Origin: Phlebopus portentosus
Lineage: Eukaryota > Basidiomycota > Agaricomycetes > Boletales > Boletinellaceae
DNA: 64,000 nucleotides
Assembly: GCA_037892935.1 (NCBI GenBank)
Contig: JAYXKI010000015.1
Coordinates: 248,001 to 312,000, forward strand
Direction of reading: 5' to 3'
Below, piece by piece: positions 45,510 to 57,255 of the stretch. The notes under the pieces are model-generated. The model was not told where the DNA came from, ran no database searches, and was given only the letters and a program-made list of their open reading frames with translations. Position numbers and translations under genes: made by a program. Position 1 is the first letter of the stretch; every line of letters starts with the position of its first letter.

Positions 45510-47902
45510 ATATTTCTAGCTGAAGAAAGGACGAGAGATGTGTTGGAAAGATGATAGAACGAAACGAATCCGATGGTAAGCAAAATCTTCTACACACCGC
45601 CTGTTTTTATACTTCCAACTCCAAACCGATGGTATACGGTATTTGCGAATTAGTGGCATCGTTCGGTAGTGACACGGTGACACCTAAGGAGGCAATCCGA
45701 GATTGCCGCACATTTTGTCCTTCACGATAACCGCCTCAGAGAGTCTACGTATCGACTGTGGCCGCTAGGAGTCATGATGAAGAATGAGAATGATTATGCG
45801 CGCAAGAGAGCTAGTGGCGCGTTTTGGACAAGATTCTTAGTTCTGTTGATGCGATCGGAAAGGCAGACGACTAGGCGCCCGTACATCGTCCCTTTTTCTG
45901 GATATAATAACCAATCGATTTACTGCGGATTTGGTCACGAAGAGAAGATGTACGGTGGCGATGTAAAGGTACGCTGTGGCTGATCAGCTAAAGTCATATT
46001 AACCCCTTCAAAAAATACAAGAGTCTCTTTATGGAGAACTCACACGCATCATCACTCTTACCAGGTTCCGATTCATATAATCTCGAGGAGCAATACAGGC
46101 TACTCCTCCGGTCACTTATCAGAACATCAAACTGCCAAATGATGGATGCCTTCAGAAATGGATTGTCATCCCAGGGCAAGTAATAGTATACATGTTTGGT
46201 CACAGTGGCTACCCCGAAAAAAACTGCGTAGCGTCAACACGATTCTTACCTGGGGTGACTGCAGGTGCATGAGTTACTGGATCGTGGTTCAACAAGTGTT
46301 CGTACAGCTCGTTCAGGTTCAGAAAGGCGGCGCATCTTACTACGCCACCCAGATTTCCCTCGCGATGACGCAAGTCTGCCGAGAGAAATCCCAGACGAGT
46401 AGTAGATCAATATCGCAAATAACGATAACGGTGAAGAAACGGACCCGGAGCTTTGACGAAATAAAATGATCGCCTGTGAAGTTACGTAAGCAAAATTCTA
46501 ACGAAAGATTATTTCTTCGGTCTGTGGACAATGTTGCTTTGTTAGGGATAGAAGAGCCTCGTCGAGTTGAAGGTCGTGATTCTAAAAGGTTCTACGTGTC
46601 GAGATATGAAATACATGACTGCTCAGCGGAGCTATGATTGTGCGTTACAGCATGTAACTAAATCCACAATATCGGAATCTGGGCCGGTAGGAATGTAGTT
46701 ATGTTGTCTGGTGGAGAGAGGTTGAAACAATGAACGGATTTCAAAAGAGAGTATATTCGAAATTTGCCAGAAGCTCCAGTTATCCTCCTTTAAGAGTCAG
46801 CAGTATAGGACTAGTTTTCCTAAACAATCAGCATGTATCCCTTGCATCCGGAAGTCTAGTCAGTAATAGATCCGATGAGTGCGATACAGTATATCGTCTG
46901 AGGTCTAAAGAAGAAAGAAAGCCATATCGGTAGTACGACGGCAACGGAGAATGATCGTAAATCAATCTGCTTTCCCATAACGAGTTCATGAAGGGCACCT
47001 ATGAAACAATCTACTGTAACCCTTCAACAAACGCTTTACTCCGAAACATTGATATTGTCATAGCACTGATGATAAAGATGAACCCTTGTTATGGTTGAAG
47101 TACGTGATTGGAAATTTACGCCACAAGGTGACCACTGCCCTGCTGACCGATACCTTCCAGATTGCAAAAAAAGGTCCGATTGTTCTAGGTTGCCGAGCCT
47201 TCGGGAAATAAAGCACAAGGCGCAGCGGTAGGCCTAAGGCTTACTCCGTGAAACATTTTAATAACTAATTTGATTATTTTCCCGAATGTGCGTTTTGTCA
47301 GTGTTGTAAGTCCAGGCCAGGATAGAAATCCCGACACGCTTACAAGACTGTTTAAGTCCGATTTCGCCGTCTATATTCGAAACTCGCCGGACGAAACATC
47401 TCTTTAGGGTTTGTCATTCAAAAATGCGTACCTCAGCTTCTTTAATCAATCTCCGAGAAACATCTTGAGTCCACTTAAGGGATGGCTATGAGCGTCAAAC
47501 TTGCTTGGAAGAATAAATGTCCTGTGAAAAGCAGGTCAACGCCGCAGACGCACAACGATCGAAATGGCATTAATCAGCACTTCGAAAATATACAGATAGA
47601 CTCCAGGTCTGTCTCCGCGACAGAACCCTCCGAATCAATGAAACATCGGCCCTATATGCAATATCGAAAGCAATAAAGTCTAAAATGCAATACCACTGTC
47701 CATGCTACGCCAGATGCGTGTTGGAATAATGAAAGATAATAAGTTACAGATAAAGCTCGAAACTCGAGAGTTATTACCGAAAGTCCGAGAACAAAGCAAG
47801 AAGCCTAGCCGAGTAAAATCATCAGCCAAGAAAAAATAACGGTTACAACGATAGTTGCCAAGCCAAGAGTCATGTGCGTACACAGTGCTTGGGTATGTGA
47901 AT
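45510..47902. other. Intergenic, no supported gene (2.4 kb)
   Basis: Only short frames under 110 codons occur, none with family resemblance or convincing exon structure. It may contain promoters or a non-coding transcript that I cannot identify. Confidence 0.4.
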
Positions 47903-50421
47903 TCACATAATCACACAGTCTTTATCCTCTGCCCTTCCTCCTTTGATCCCCATCTCTTCGAACGTATTATATCGAGTTCCGTTTGCACCGATAGAGTTTA
48001 TCATAGGGGCGGCCTCAGAAGAGAGCCGACGTTCCGACGCTCGGGGAGAACTCCGCGGCGAGTAAGTAACTGGAATACTCGGTGAGCCAGTATTTTGTCG
48101 ACGCGTGGGTGAAGCTCCAGCTGAAGCAGAGCGACGCGTCATAGCGTAAGATGGTACGAAGTCCATATTATCTGGAGGACCCACCACGCCAGGATCAGCA
48201 AGTGAGTAACATGGTCTATCAACGAACTGCTGCTGCTGCTGCTGCCTCTGAACTTCGGGAGAAAGGGCATAGTTTGCATTGTTTAAGCAACTACTAGTTC
48301 GCGGGGGCGGCAGTGATAGAGAATGTTGTGGTGTATGACTGCGCTGGAAGGGTGCAACTGGTGGAGCATACTGGTCGACTGGCGGCATGTTAGACGAAAG
48401 CGAAGCCTGTCGCCTCTGAAATACCTGCCCTTCTTGCTGAGATACGTCAGATCGCCTGACAGGAGTGATATCGGTCACAGCATCAGCACGCATACGAGCT
48501 CGCGTGCGTGATCGTACGAGTCGCGTTTCTGCAAGTGTATCATGCTGCTCTCGTGATAATGGCGTCACAGTATCCGAGAGTGCCTTCAGCCTTGCATCTG
48601 CTTCAGAGTCTCCATGTGCTGCAGCCTCCTCGTACCATTTCCTTGCACGTTCAATATCAGAAACTAAGCCCCCGATACCCACCTCACAATAATAACCCAT
48701 AGCAAACATCGCAGCGGGCAGCCCGCGCCCAGCAGCGCGAGCGGCATAATCACGGGCAAGTTCTTCGTCCTTTCCAAAATATCCTTCCGCACCGCAAAGA
48801 TACCACTTTGATAAAGCTAGGTCAGCTTGAGCATCCCCGCCTGCACTAGCCAAAGTGTAGTATTCTTTACTCAGCACCGGATCGAAAGGAAAAGGGGGCT
48901 CTGCAAATTCGTATGCACGGCCAATATGTTGCTGAGCAGGAGCGAAATGAAGAAAAGCGGCCTTCTCGAGATAAAGCCGTGCCTCAAGCATCGCGTTTGA
49001 TCCAGTTGGAATATATTTGGCTAAAACGCTGGAAGGGATCGAGATCTTTTCAAACTGTCCAAGAAGAAGAAGAGCAAAGACAAATGGAGGATGGGGGAAC
49101 TCAATCGTTGCGAGAGTAGCGGCGAGTTGAAGATAATGAGCAGCTCGCTCTACGCTTTTGGCACCATCCGAAGCGAAGTCGAGTTGTCTAAGAAGATATG
49201 CCATGCCGATCCTGTAGATACATCCAGTGTCTCCCTCGGACTCTCCCTTCTCAAAGCATTGTCGTGCGTGCACAACATCGCCCACACCTTCATAGTCACG
49301 TCCAAGGCGGAACCACGAATGAGGAAAGCCAGCACGGGCTGAACGTTCAAATTCACGAAATGCATTCCTCGGGTTAGCAGTGATGAAATCCGGAAATGCA
49401 CCTGAAGCAGTAATTGTTGCCCGAATAAACAATGCTTCCGCTAAGGGCGGCGTAAGTTCTTCCTTGCGATCTGGGAGACCGGGCATAATGGAGATTAGCA
49501 GGGCAACAGCACTTTCGGCAAGACTTCGCAAAACAGGATCCGAAATTCTGACTGGACCTGATGGGAGTGTATTCGACACTAGAGGAACCGCCGAGCAAGA
49601 CGCGCGATTCCCTTCTGCTGCACTACTTGCCCTCTTGACTAGCAGCAGGACGTCACGTATCCACGCGACACGGCTTGAATCGGTTGCAGTTGGATTTTGA
49701 AGGGACGATAAAGCGTTCTGTAGTGTCTCAATGCTCGGAAATGGCGCTGCGAGATGAAGTCTTGCTCGCGGCGAGGCTACAACCGGTGGAGGCGGAGACC
49801 GAATGTATCCCGTAACTCCGTATATGTTCCTTATCCAGTGTGCCGGAGGATCGGTCAGGGAAGAAGAGGCCATGAGTGCTGTGACAGATCCAACATCAGC
49901 GGACGATTGTCCATGCCATGACGTAGCGGACTGTAACGGCGGGGGTGGCAGCAAAAATGGTGGCGGGGATAAGATGGGACGAAGAGATTGACTGTGATGA
50001 GAAGTCGCATCACCGGGAATGAATTTTGGCACGTGATCGATTACCTGGCCTTGTATTCTTTGCTGAGGGAATGAAGGCAGAGACGGCGGCGGCGAAACGA
50101 AACGCGCCGCACCATTGAACGAAACTTCAAACGGCTCGTCAAGAGCACGTGGAATCTGTAAGGAATACATGTAACTTCAAGGCCATTGCTGACAAGGTCT
50201 TCACGAACCTCTGGATGGACAGCCTGTTGCGGTCGGGGAACAAATAGAGAAGTAGCAGATTGCGGACGATACATGTTTTGGTCCAGGGGTCGAAGTTGCG
50301 GCAAAAGCAGTGGAACTGTAGGTGGCACAGTCTGCGGGCGCTGAAGTCGTTCGTGGTGGAAGCTGGCAGCACTATGAAGCCTCGCAGGAGGTCCAGGACG
50401 TGGACCGACATCCCATGTCAT
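47903..50421 (-). CDS. SKT5: Chitin synthase activator, SKT5/CHS4-like, with Sel1 repeats and CaaX box (821 residues)
   Basis: In yeasts Skt5/Chs4 binds and activates the chitin synthase Chs3 at the bud neck or tip membrane. Two exons, 50,421-50,209 and 50,155-47,903, are joined over a 53-bp intron ending TTCCTTACAG; the frame closes at 821 codons. The start MTWDVGPRPG is in frame. A proline-rich N-terminus is followed by Sel1-like repeats (about residues 300-600; FERSARAGFPHSWFRLGRDY, RAAGRGLPAAMFAMGYY, YEEAAAHGDSEADARLKAL) and a low-complexity tail with a glutamine run. The last four residues are CVIM, a CaaX farnesylation signal as in this family. Length and layout are normal. Confidence 0.88.
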
Positions 50422-51639
50422 AGTGAGAGCGGAAGCAACCAACTTGATGTGGCGACGATCAAATGATGATGTCCTCCCATCGAGTGTGCACGAACCCAAG
50501 TCTTCTCACGCAATCACATCCGATTGTGGGATTGTTTCCTCAATCGCTAACTCGTCGTGGTTAAAGAGACAAATAAGGGAAGAACGCCGAGAATTGATGA
50601 TGGGTCAATAAATCTGGAAGGACAGTTGCCAAGCTGAGCCTCACAGCGTCACTTCGTCAATCTTATTGGTCACAAGATTGATACAATCAGAACACAAAGA
50701 GTATGCAATGCAGGAAACGGACGACCATCTGTTTCGATGTCCAATCGTTGGGATAGGAACAGGGTCGATGTCACTATTTCTGACTCGTCGAATGCCTCGG
50801 GTTCACAGGAGAAGCATCGAAGACTTCACATTTAACGAGTAAACCGTTGTTTCGGGAAAGGCAAATAGAAACGTCTGCACGCGGCGCCCGGAATATGTAA
50901 TGCCTTGAATATTACTCAGTACATGATCATCCACAAGTTAATCCTCTGAAATCGTGCACGCACGCATAGTTTACCGCTTTTGCCCGTCCAATCTGTCTCA
51001 GACAAAGACAGGATCTGAGTGTCTCCTCTCCTCTCTTCGTGTATTTAAGCGCCGAAGCCGAAAAAAACGCCCAACACGATCCTTGATGGCAAATATTGAG
51101 TACCGAGACGCTTTGTGTGCGATACCTCCAAGCAGCAACCAGACTCACGGAGCTGTTGATATATATTCAAGCAATTGGGACAGTGGCTCCATTAGAATCG
51201 ACGCCTTTTCGGCCTATGCAACTGATGTCGACGCAACACATCATTCCTTGTCGTTTCATCATCGGAAAGAAAATAGCTCGCGCACCCTGTCCTAATAACC
51301 CTGCCTCTTAAAATTTCCAGCCATGTGCCCTTCACTGCCCGAGCCCTCCTCAAGCCGACCTGGTGATGGTTTCTGCAGTAAGCACAGAATCTACAGATGG
51401 AAGTAAAGAAAAAGAGCGAAGACGAGTTGCCAACAGATTTGGGGGTAAGTATTACCTTACTTTACCCTTTAAGGACACTCAAACAAAGCTTGTCAATCAA
51501 CGATGTGTAACAGTAAAATCTAAATTATTATATAAGCAGTAGTACCTGAGTAAGAAATTAAAACAAGAAGTTCTAATGAGTTAACCGAGTAAATCATAAT
51601 ATCTAGGCCGCTACCAAAACCTGGTCGTGAGAAACAAGA
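50422..51639. other. Intergenic region upstream of SKT5-like gene
   Basis: No gene recognised. It holds the start region of the SKT5-like gene and the 3' end of the thioesterase-like gene. Confidence 0.4.
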
Positions 51640-52862
51640 TCAAAGCAATCTCGTAGCCTCAAGTCCCTGACGCATCCCTTTCAAGACATTCAAGCGTCGA
51701 ACGCGTTCATCTTCAAACTGAAACATGGCCTCTTCCCACCACCTTTCATTCTCGGCAACATCGCGCCATCCACCAACAAGAAGTTCGCGCATACGCCTTC
51801 CTGAGCGCAGCTTTTTGACTTCTTCCCATTTCTCTTGTGACAAGCCGCATCCTGCCGAAGCAAGTGCGAGAGCGGGAGGGACGGTAACTCGACCATTCTT
51901 GAAACATACTTCGTTCATCGCTACGCAGTGAAGGGTCTCGCCCGGTTCCTCAGACCACAAAGAGTCAAAGCCTTCTGCAGATGAAATCAACGAGGGATTT
52001 GGCGTCGTAAATCCAGACACGTCTGGGATAGCCGGGGTGTGGAATCGAGGCATCGGGATTCCATTGGACGATGAAGATGCCGCTTGAAGCGCCTCTTTCG
52101 CATCCTGTAGCCGTTCCTGCGTCTTTGAATCGCCAGACCCAGACTTTCCTTTACCCTTGCTGACGTATCTGGCAATGATATACATCTAGAAAGAACTCAG
52201 TGCTGGTCCTGGTAGTGGTATCGGTTACCACGCACCCATTTAGAGTCCCAGCTACCTATATACATCCTTATTTCATATTTTCTTCCAAGAGGGATCTCTC
52301 GAATAAACTTGAGATGCGCTGCACCAAGTGCGATCCAGCAACCGTCACGGAAGACCGTACTCAGATGCGCAAGGGCATACTTGAGGCGAAGCATGTCAAG
52401 GACCTTAGCGTAGCTAGAGAATAATATCAGTCAAAAAGAGTACAACATGAAACCGCAGCTATTGGCAAGTGTGCGCACCTTGAGTTGCTCAGGTGGTTGT
52501 TGTAGTCGCTTTCATCAAGGCTCGCCCATGTCACGTACGATCCTTTCAACTCGAAAGGAGACTTTCCAATCGCGCACATGCTATCCAGCCACGCATCCCT
52601 CGCCTTTTTCGGCGCGAAATAGAGCAATAAAGCCCTGAACCGAAGATACAAAAGAGGGCGGAACACACGGACTAAGAGCGGCGTCTAGTACTGGCCGATC
52701 TAAACCAGAAGGCGCTTATTACTCACAATGCCACGTAAATGGGAGAGACCTGCTATTTAGAAAAAGGATAAGCAGAAGGAGAATCCGTAGAGGCCGCGGG
52801 ACGAAAGGCAAGACGGATCGCGAGTGGTCGCCCGTAAACAATGCGCGGATGGAGCCTTTCAT
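51640..52862 (-). CDS. Hotdog-fold thioesterase-like protein, 350 residues
   Basis: Exons 52,862-52,727, 52,671-52,479, 52,413-52,236 and 52,185-51,640 sum to 351 codons with stop. The start is MKGSIRALFT; residues about 28-35 form a hydrophobic segment (LLLLILFL), consistent with an N-terminal membrane anchor. The hotdog core carries SYVTWASLDESDYNNHLSNS, then IREIPLGRKYEIR and GSWDSKW, and a C-terminal part with ETLHCVAMNEVCFK. This matches fungal 4HBT/thioesterase-superfamily proteins of the THEM6 type. Substrate unknown; an acyl-CoA thioesterase is only inferred. A longer serine/lysine linker splits the core from the last block, as I recall for basidiomycete homologs. Confidence 0.8.
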
Positions 52863-55138
52863 TGCAGACAATAACGCGGGCCAGTTCAACATTCCTCCAC
52901 CCTGCTTCAGTCACGTTGCTTTTGTCGTGATCTTGTTCGCGGTCTTCGCGGTCGAAGGTCAAGGTAAAGTTTGAAGCGTCGCGCTTTAATGAGGAAGAGA
53001 ACAGCGAAACTCAATTTCTTGGGGATCCTGACTTTAAGCCGATCGTCATCTAACGGGCGAAACGCCGATTTCAGTAGCCGGTATAACCGGCTCGTGACTT
53101 TACATGCTTTAGTCAGCCTCCTTGACGCCTTCAGTCCTTGATCACTCACCAATAACTCGGCTTTTTGGTTCTAAGAGTACAAAATCTACACCTCTAGCTG
53201 CTCGTCTATTTCAAACTGAAGCGTACACGCTGAATATCATCTCTCATAGAGATTCCCACACCTGATCCGTATCTCTGGTTCAGATGTTTGGACCATTCAG
53301 TTCTATGCGCACTCCCTAACCAACGTTTAACACGTTCAGGTTCACATATGTGTCCACTCCCTTGCTCTTGGGCTTACTCGCTGAAAATACTTTGAACAAA
53401 TTGCCTCATATCACTCTATCGATTCTATTGGTACATGGTTCTAATACACAAGTTCTTTCGGACTTGCGATCTCCCGAAACTAACATCGACCCTTCTAGAT
53501 AAAGAAAATTCGGACGCCGTTGCGTACGAACGTCCAGTTCATCCGATCACGGAGACATCCTATATGGCAATGACAAATCTCTGCTGCATGGGAAAACTGT
53601 CCCTTATGCCTCTCGAGTCCTTGGGACCTTGTTATGTTATCACAATGAACGAATAAGCTTTAACCTGAGCTCAGCATGAGTAACGAGTGTTACCGTGGTT
53701 TTGAACGGTTTGCTCTGTATTGTGATAACAAGTCCATCTTTTCAAAAAGGTCAAGCCCCCATTCTTTATGTGACAGGAAGCTTTGGACCTTCATAGCACA
53801 ATGCATCAGCACTACTTGCAGATGTCTCGACCAATCAAATACAGCCCAGTAGATTCATGGGTCCACATCCTTTAAGTCAGTGAGGGTGAGAGATTTTTTA
53901 GCAGACACCAATACTTCTTTTTCGTATGAATATGAGGCAGACATTGTATGAAGAAATATATGTAACCGAGAAGCAACTGGATCGCGTAGACGTTCCCCAT
54001 ATTCCTACGTGCCGACAGCTACTAGAACTCAAGGCGTCCGTGGACCGAAATGATCCCAGGGTGACTCAACAAGCAACTACGCCATCCGCGATTCTCGGAC
54101 GATAAGTGACTCAGAAAATATCGCAGCACCCAGCAATAATACGAGGGCAGGATGATCATCGACTGCAGTATGTATATGCATCGAGATTTCTGACAAAACA
54201 GACAAGAATAAGTTGTCAAACCTTTTTCTAAATTTGGCTTTGTACGAGTGTTCTTATTTTGATTTGGTGTCGCTGTGAACATGTTCCTCATTCCCTACGA
54301 GGTAAAAAACATCCGGACAAGTGAGTTGTTGAAAAAGAAAAGAAACAGGAGACCTGAGATGCCTCGGCAGAAAAAGTCATCTAGATGAAGGGGGAGCTCT
54401 GATTCCGATGGCTAAAGTCTATGAACAGGAGGATCCATGCAACGACTGTCCGATCAAATGCGACAAGCGAGCAAGAAAGGCATCGCAAGGCAAAGGAAAC
54501 TCGTCGATTCATGCCAAACGGATGGACTTGTTAATGCTTAGAAATGCTGGACTAGAGCGTACGACCAGGCATATTTCCCACTCAAACCGTCCGAGAACAA
54601 GTGGTTGCCAAAAATGCAACTTCGTCACAAGAACCGTATCTCTTCTCGCGGATTCAAGCTCAGGACAACAGAGCTAGTATGTATTATCGTGTCGACGAAA
54701 ATGCGAGACCGTGCAAAGCGAACTGGCCTAATCCCGGAAATATTCAAGAGGTAACGAGTAGAAGAAAATGGTGGTTCACTCAAGATGAACGTGCACCCTT
54801 TTCCGCACGAGACCTTGAGCACCGAACACAGTCAGAGAATGGCGAGGGATAATTTTGACTCGGACGTTAACGACTGGTATTGTGATGAGGTAAAGGTGAA
54901 ATTCTTCAAAGCCGCGTCTCGCATAGATGAAGTTTTTCTAGAGGTAGCATGGGCGTCGACTCGGCAGACCTGAGCGCTTGGATTTTATGTCCAAGCGTCG
55001 GCAGAGTATTATGTAATATAATCTAGCACTGCTGTAACGACTGCGGACCAAAACTATATCATACCATCAATATCATTACAGAACTTGAGTCGTGAGAGCT
55101 TTTCGCAGTCGCAGCTTCTCTTTTGACTATCAACTCCC
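52863..55138. other. Intergenic between divergent genes (2.3 kb)
   Basis: The thioesterase-like gene leaves leftward and the O-fucosyltransferase-like gene rightward. Small frames at 53,435-53,656 and 54,408-54,973 have no recognisable features. Confidence 0.4.
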
Positions 55139-56708
55139 ATGGGCTGGGAAGGCATCGCAAGGCGCCTCTTTGGCGTTCAGCGCACGCCGCTCGACCATTA
55201 CGGACTGGTCCCGAGCGCAGAGGGTGGCCACGGGACTCACGCACGCCGAAGCTTGCCCACACCGCGAAAACAACACTCCTCACGATCATGGTCGACGCGC
55301 GCTGCCTGTTTCACTCTTTCGCATCTCTTGACGCCAAGGCGTATCTTTGCCTTTCTCTCTTCCATACTTGCATTCCTCGTATTTGGAGTGCTCTGGTCGG
55401 GCATACCACCAGGTTACGAAACCGTACGCGAGTTTGAACGCCATCTACCACAGCACGACCTTTCGCTGCCATTCCCTGAAGGCAAGGATGGGATGTATCT
55501 GCGATTTCCGGAGCATCTTTGGGGCCACGGGCTGAATAACGTTCTCCAAGAACTGTGAGTTTAATAATTTCCTCTTCTGGAGCGATCGTATCTTGAACGC
55601 ACCTCGATAGAATTCTTATGTCCCATCTCGCCTACCTGTCAAATCGCTCGTTCGTGTTTGAGGATTACACCTGGTCGCATACGATTCTTCCATACACCAT
55701 ATACGATTTCGCACTACGACCAGCTCGTATTCCTTTGAACGCGTTCATTTCTGGTCCGAGCGCCGGTGGACCCATGAGAGCACCGCGATCGGTCAGCGCG
55801 GAGTACTGGGAGAAGGTCTGTCCATCATCGAAGCGTGTGCGGATCTCGTCAGAGGCACCGAGTCTTGTCGAAGGAGACGAGCTCCTCGATTGGTGGGTTG
55901 CCAAGCTCACAGACACTTCGGCCAACTGCGTCGAGGTCGGCAACAACCCGCCTGTCTTCGGCTGGTTCTTATTCGGGTCAGACAATATCCTGTCCCTCTG
56001 GCCAAGCTTCTCCGCCTCTCCAGTCATCCGTGACTTCTCTTGGTCACCACTCGTCACGTCCGGCGTTGCTCGCAATCTTCCTCTTCTCACATTTACGCCC
56101 ATGCCCGTACTCCCAGACATCATTGAAGGTTTGGTTGCTGTGCATCTGCGACGTGGAGATTACATTCGTCATTGTCCACGACTCGCGAGATGGGGTGCAA
56201 CGTACATGGGCTTCAACCAGTTCCCTGAACTCCCCGACCGATTTAGCCCTCCCGACTTTGGCTCTCTCGAAAGCTTAGACGGACGAGAAAAATATTATCT
56301 CCAACATTGCTGGCCAGAGATCGATGATATCGTGAAGAAACTGCACGATGTACGTGAAGAGAGGCCGGACCTCCAACGTGTGTACGTGCTTACGAATGGC
56401 TGGGGTTGGTGGGTGGACCGATTACGAGAAGCTCTGGCTAAGGATGGCTGGGCGGACCTGAAGAGTAGCCTTGACCTTCAGGTGGATAACGAGCAGAAGT
56501 ATGTGCAGATGGCTATTGACATGGCCATTGCGGAACGTGCGGAGGTATTTGTCGGGAACGGGGTAAGTGCACAAATCTCCATCATTTTTCCATCATCTCC
56601 CAGAAACCTGACTAACGACCCCGTTTCCAGTTCTCGAGCTTATCATCCAACATCGTCATGCTGCGAACAGCGAAAAACGTGAATCCACGAAGCAATCGCT
56701 TCTGGTGA
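55139..56708 (+). CDS. O-fucosyltransferase-like type II membrane protein, 481 residues
   Basis: Three exons, 55,139-55,554, 55,611-56,562 and 56,631-56,708; introns 56 and 68 bp; 482 codons with stop. The N-terminus is a basic cytosolic segment, then one membrane span (about residues 67-88, IFAFLSSILAFLVFGVLW) as in Golgi glycosyltransferases. The lumenal part has HLWGHGLNNVLQEL, the donor-binding motif VHLRRGDYIRH and, after the last intron, FSSLSSNIVMLR. These fit the GDP-fucose O-fucosyltransferase (PF10250) clan in its fungal form. The donor sugar and acceptor are not known from sequence. Confidence 0.85.
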
Positions 56709-57255
56709 TACGGACTGTATATACCCTCCTGCATATTGATAGACCGCATTCCCCATTTGCATTTCCGGTGCATATTTACTTGCAGATACTCTTGAGTGTT
56801 GTCTCTGTATTAGTCGTGCTTTCGGCTTCCTTATTTTAATGGATACTTTCGCTGTAGTGCTATACTGCGCGGTCGTTTGTGTACGGACAGAGAGAGGGAA
56901 GAGAGGGACACAGTCAGACTTCAATTCGGAGTTTAATAGCGAAAAAAGGCATCGACTAAGTTCGTATGTGTAATCATCGACCTCTAGTCTCAGATCGACA
57001 CGCTCTTTACCATCATCATGTATGATAGCCAATATCTCTACGGCGATACAACAAGCTCTGAAAAGGGTATGAATCAATTAGATCTTTTAGCTAGTCCGCC
57101 CGTCACCACTCATCATCTCCCAGTCTTTCACGCTCCAGAGTTTTTTCCATGAAGGTTCCAAGTCCAGCTCATTTCTCCCATCTTCGCTGTTCTTTCCATC
57201 TGAGGTCCAATGACAGGAACAATCTCTGTGTTCTTGGGGGATCTACAGAAATAGG

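Noticed and set aside
46146..46469. 107-codon frame in the 2.4-kb spacer
   Set aside because: Composition is unlike the neighbouring genes, with no domain and no plausible partner exons.
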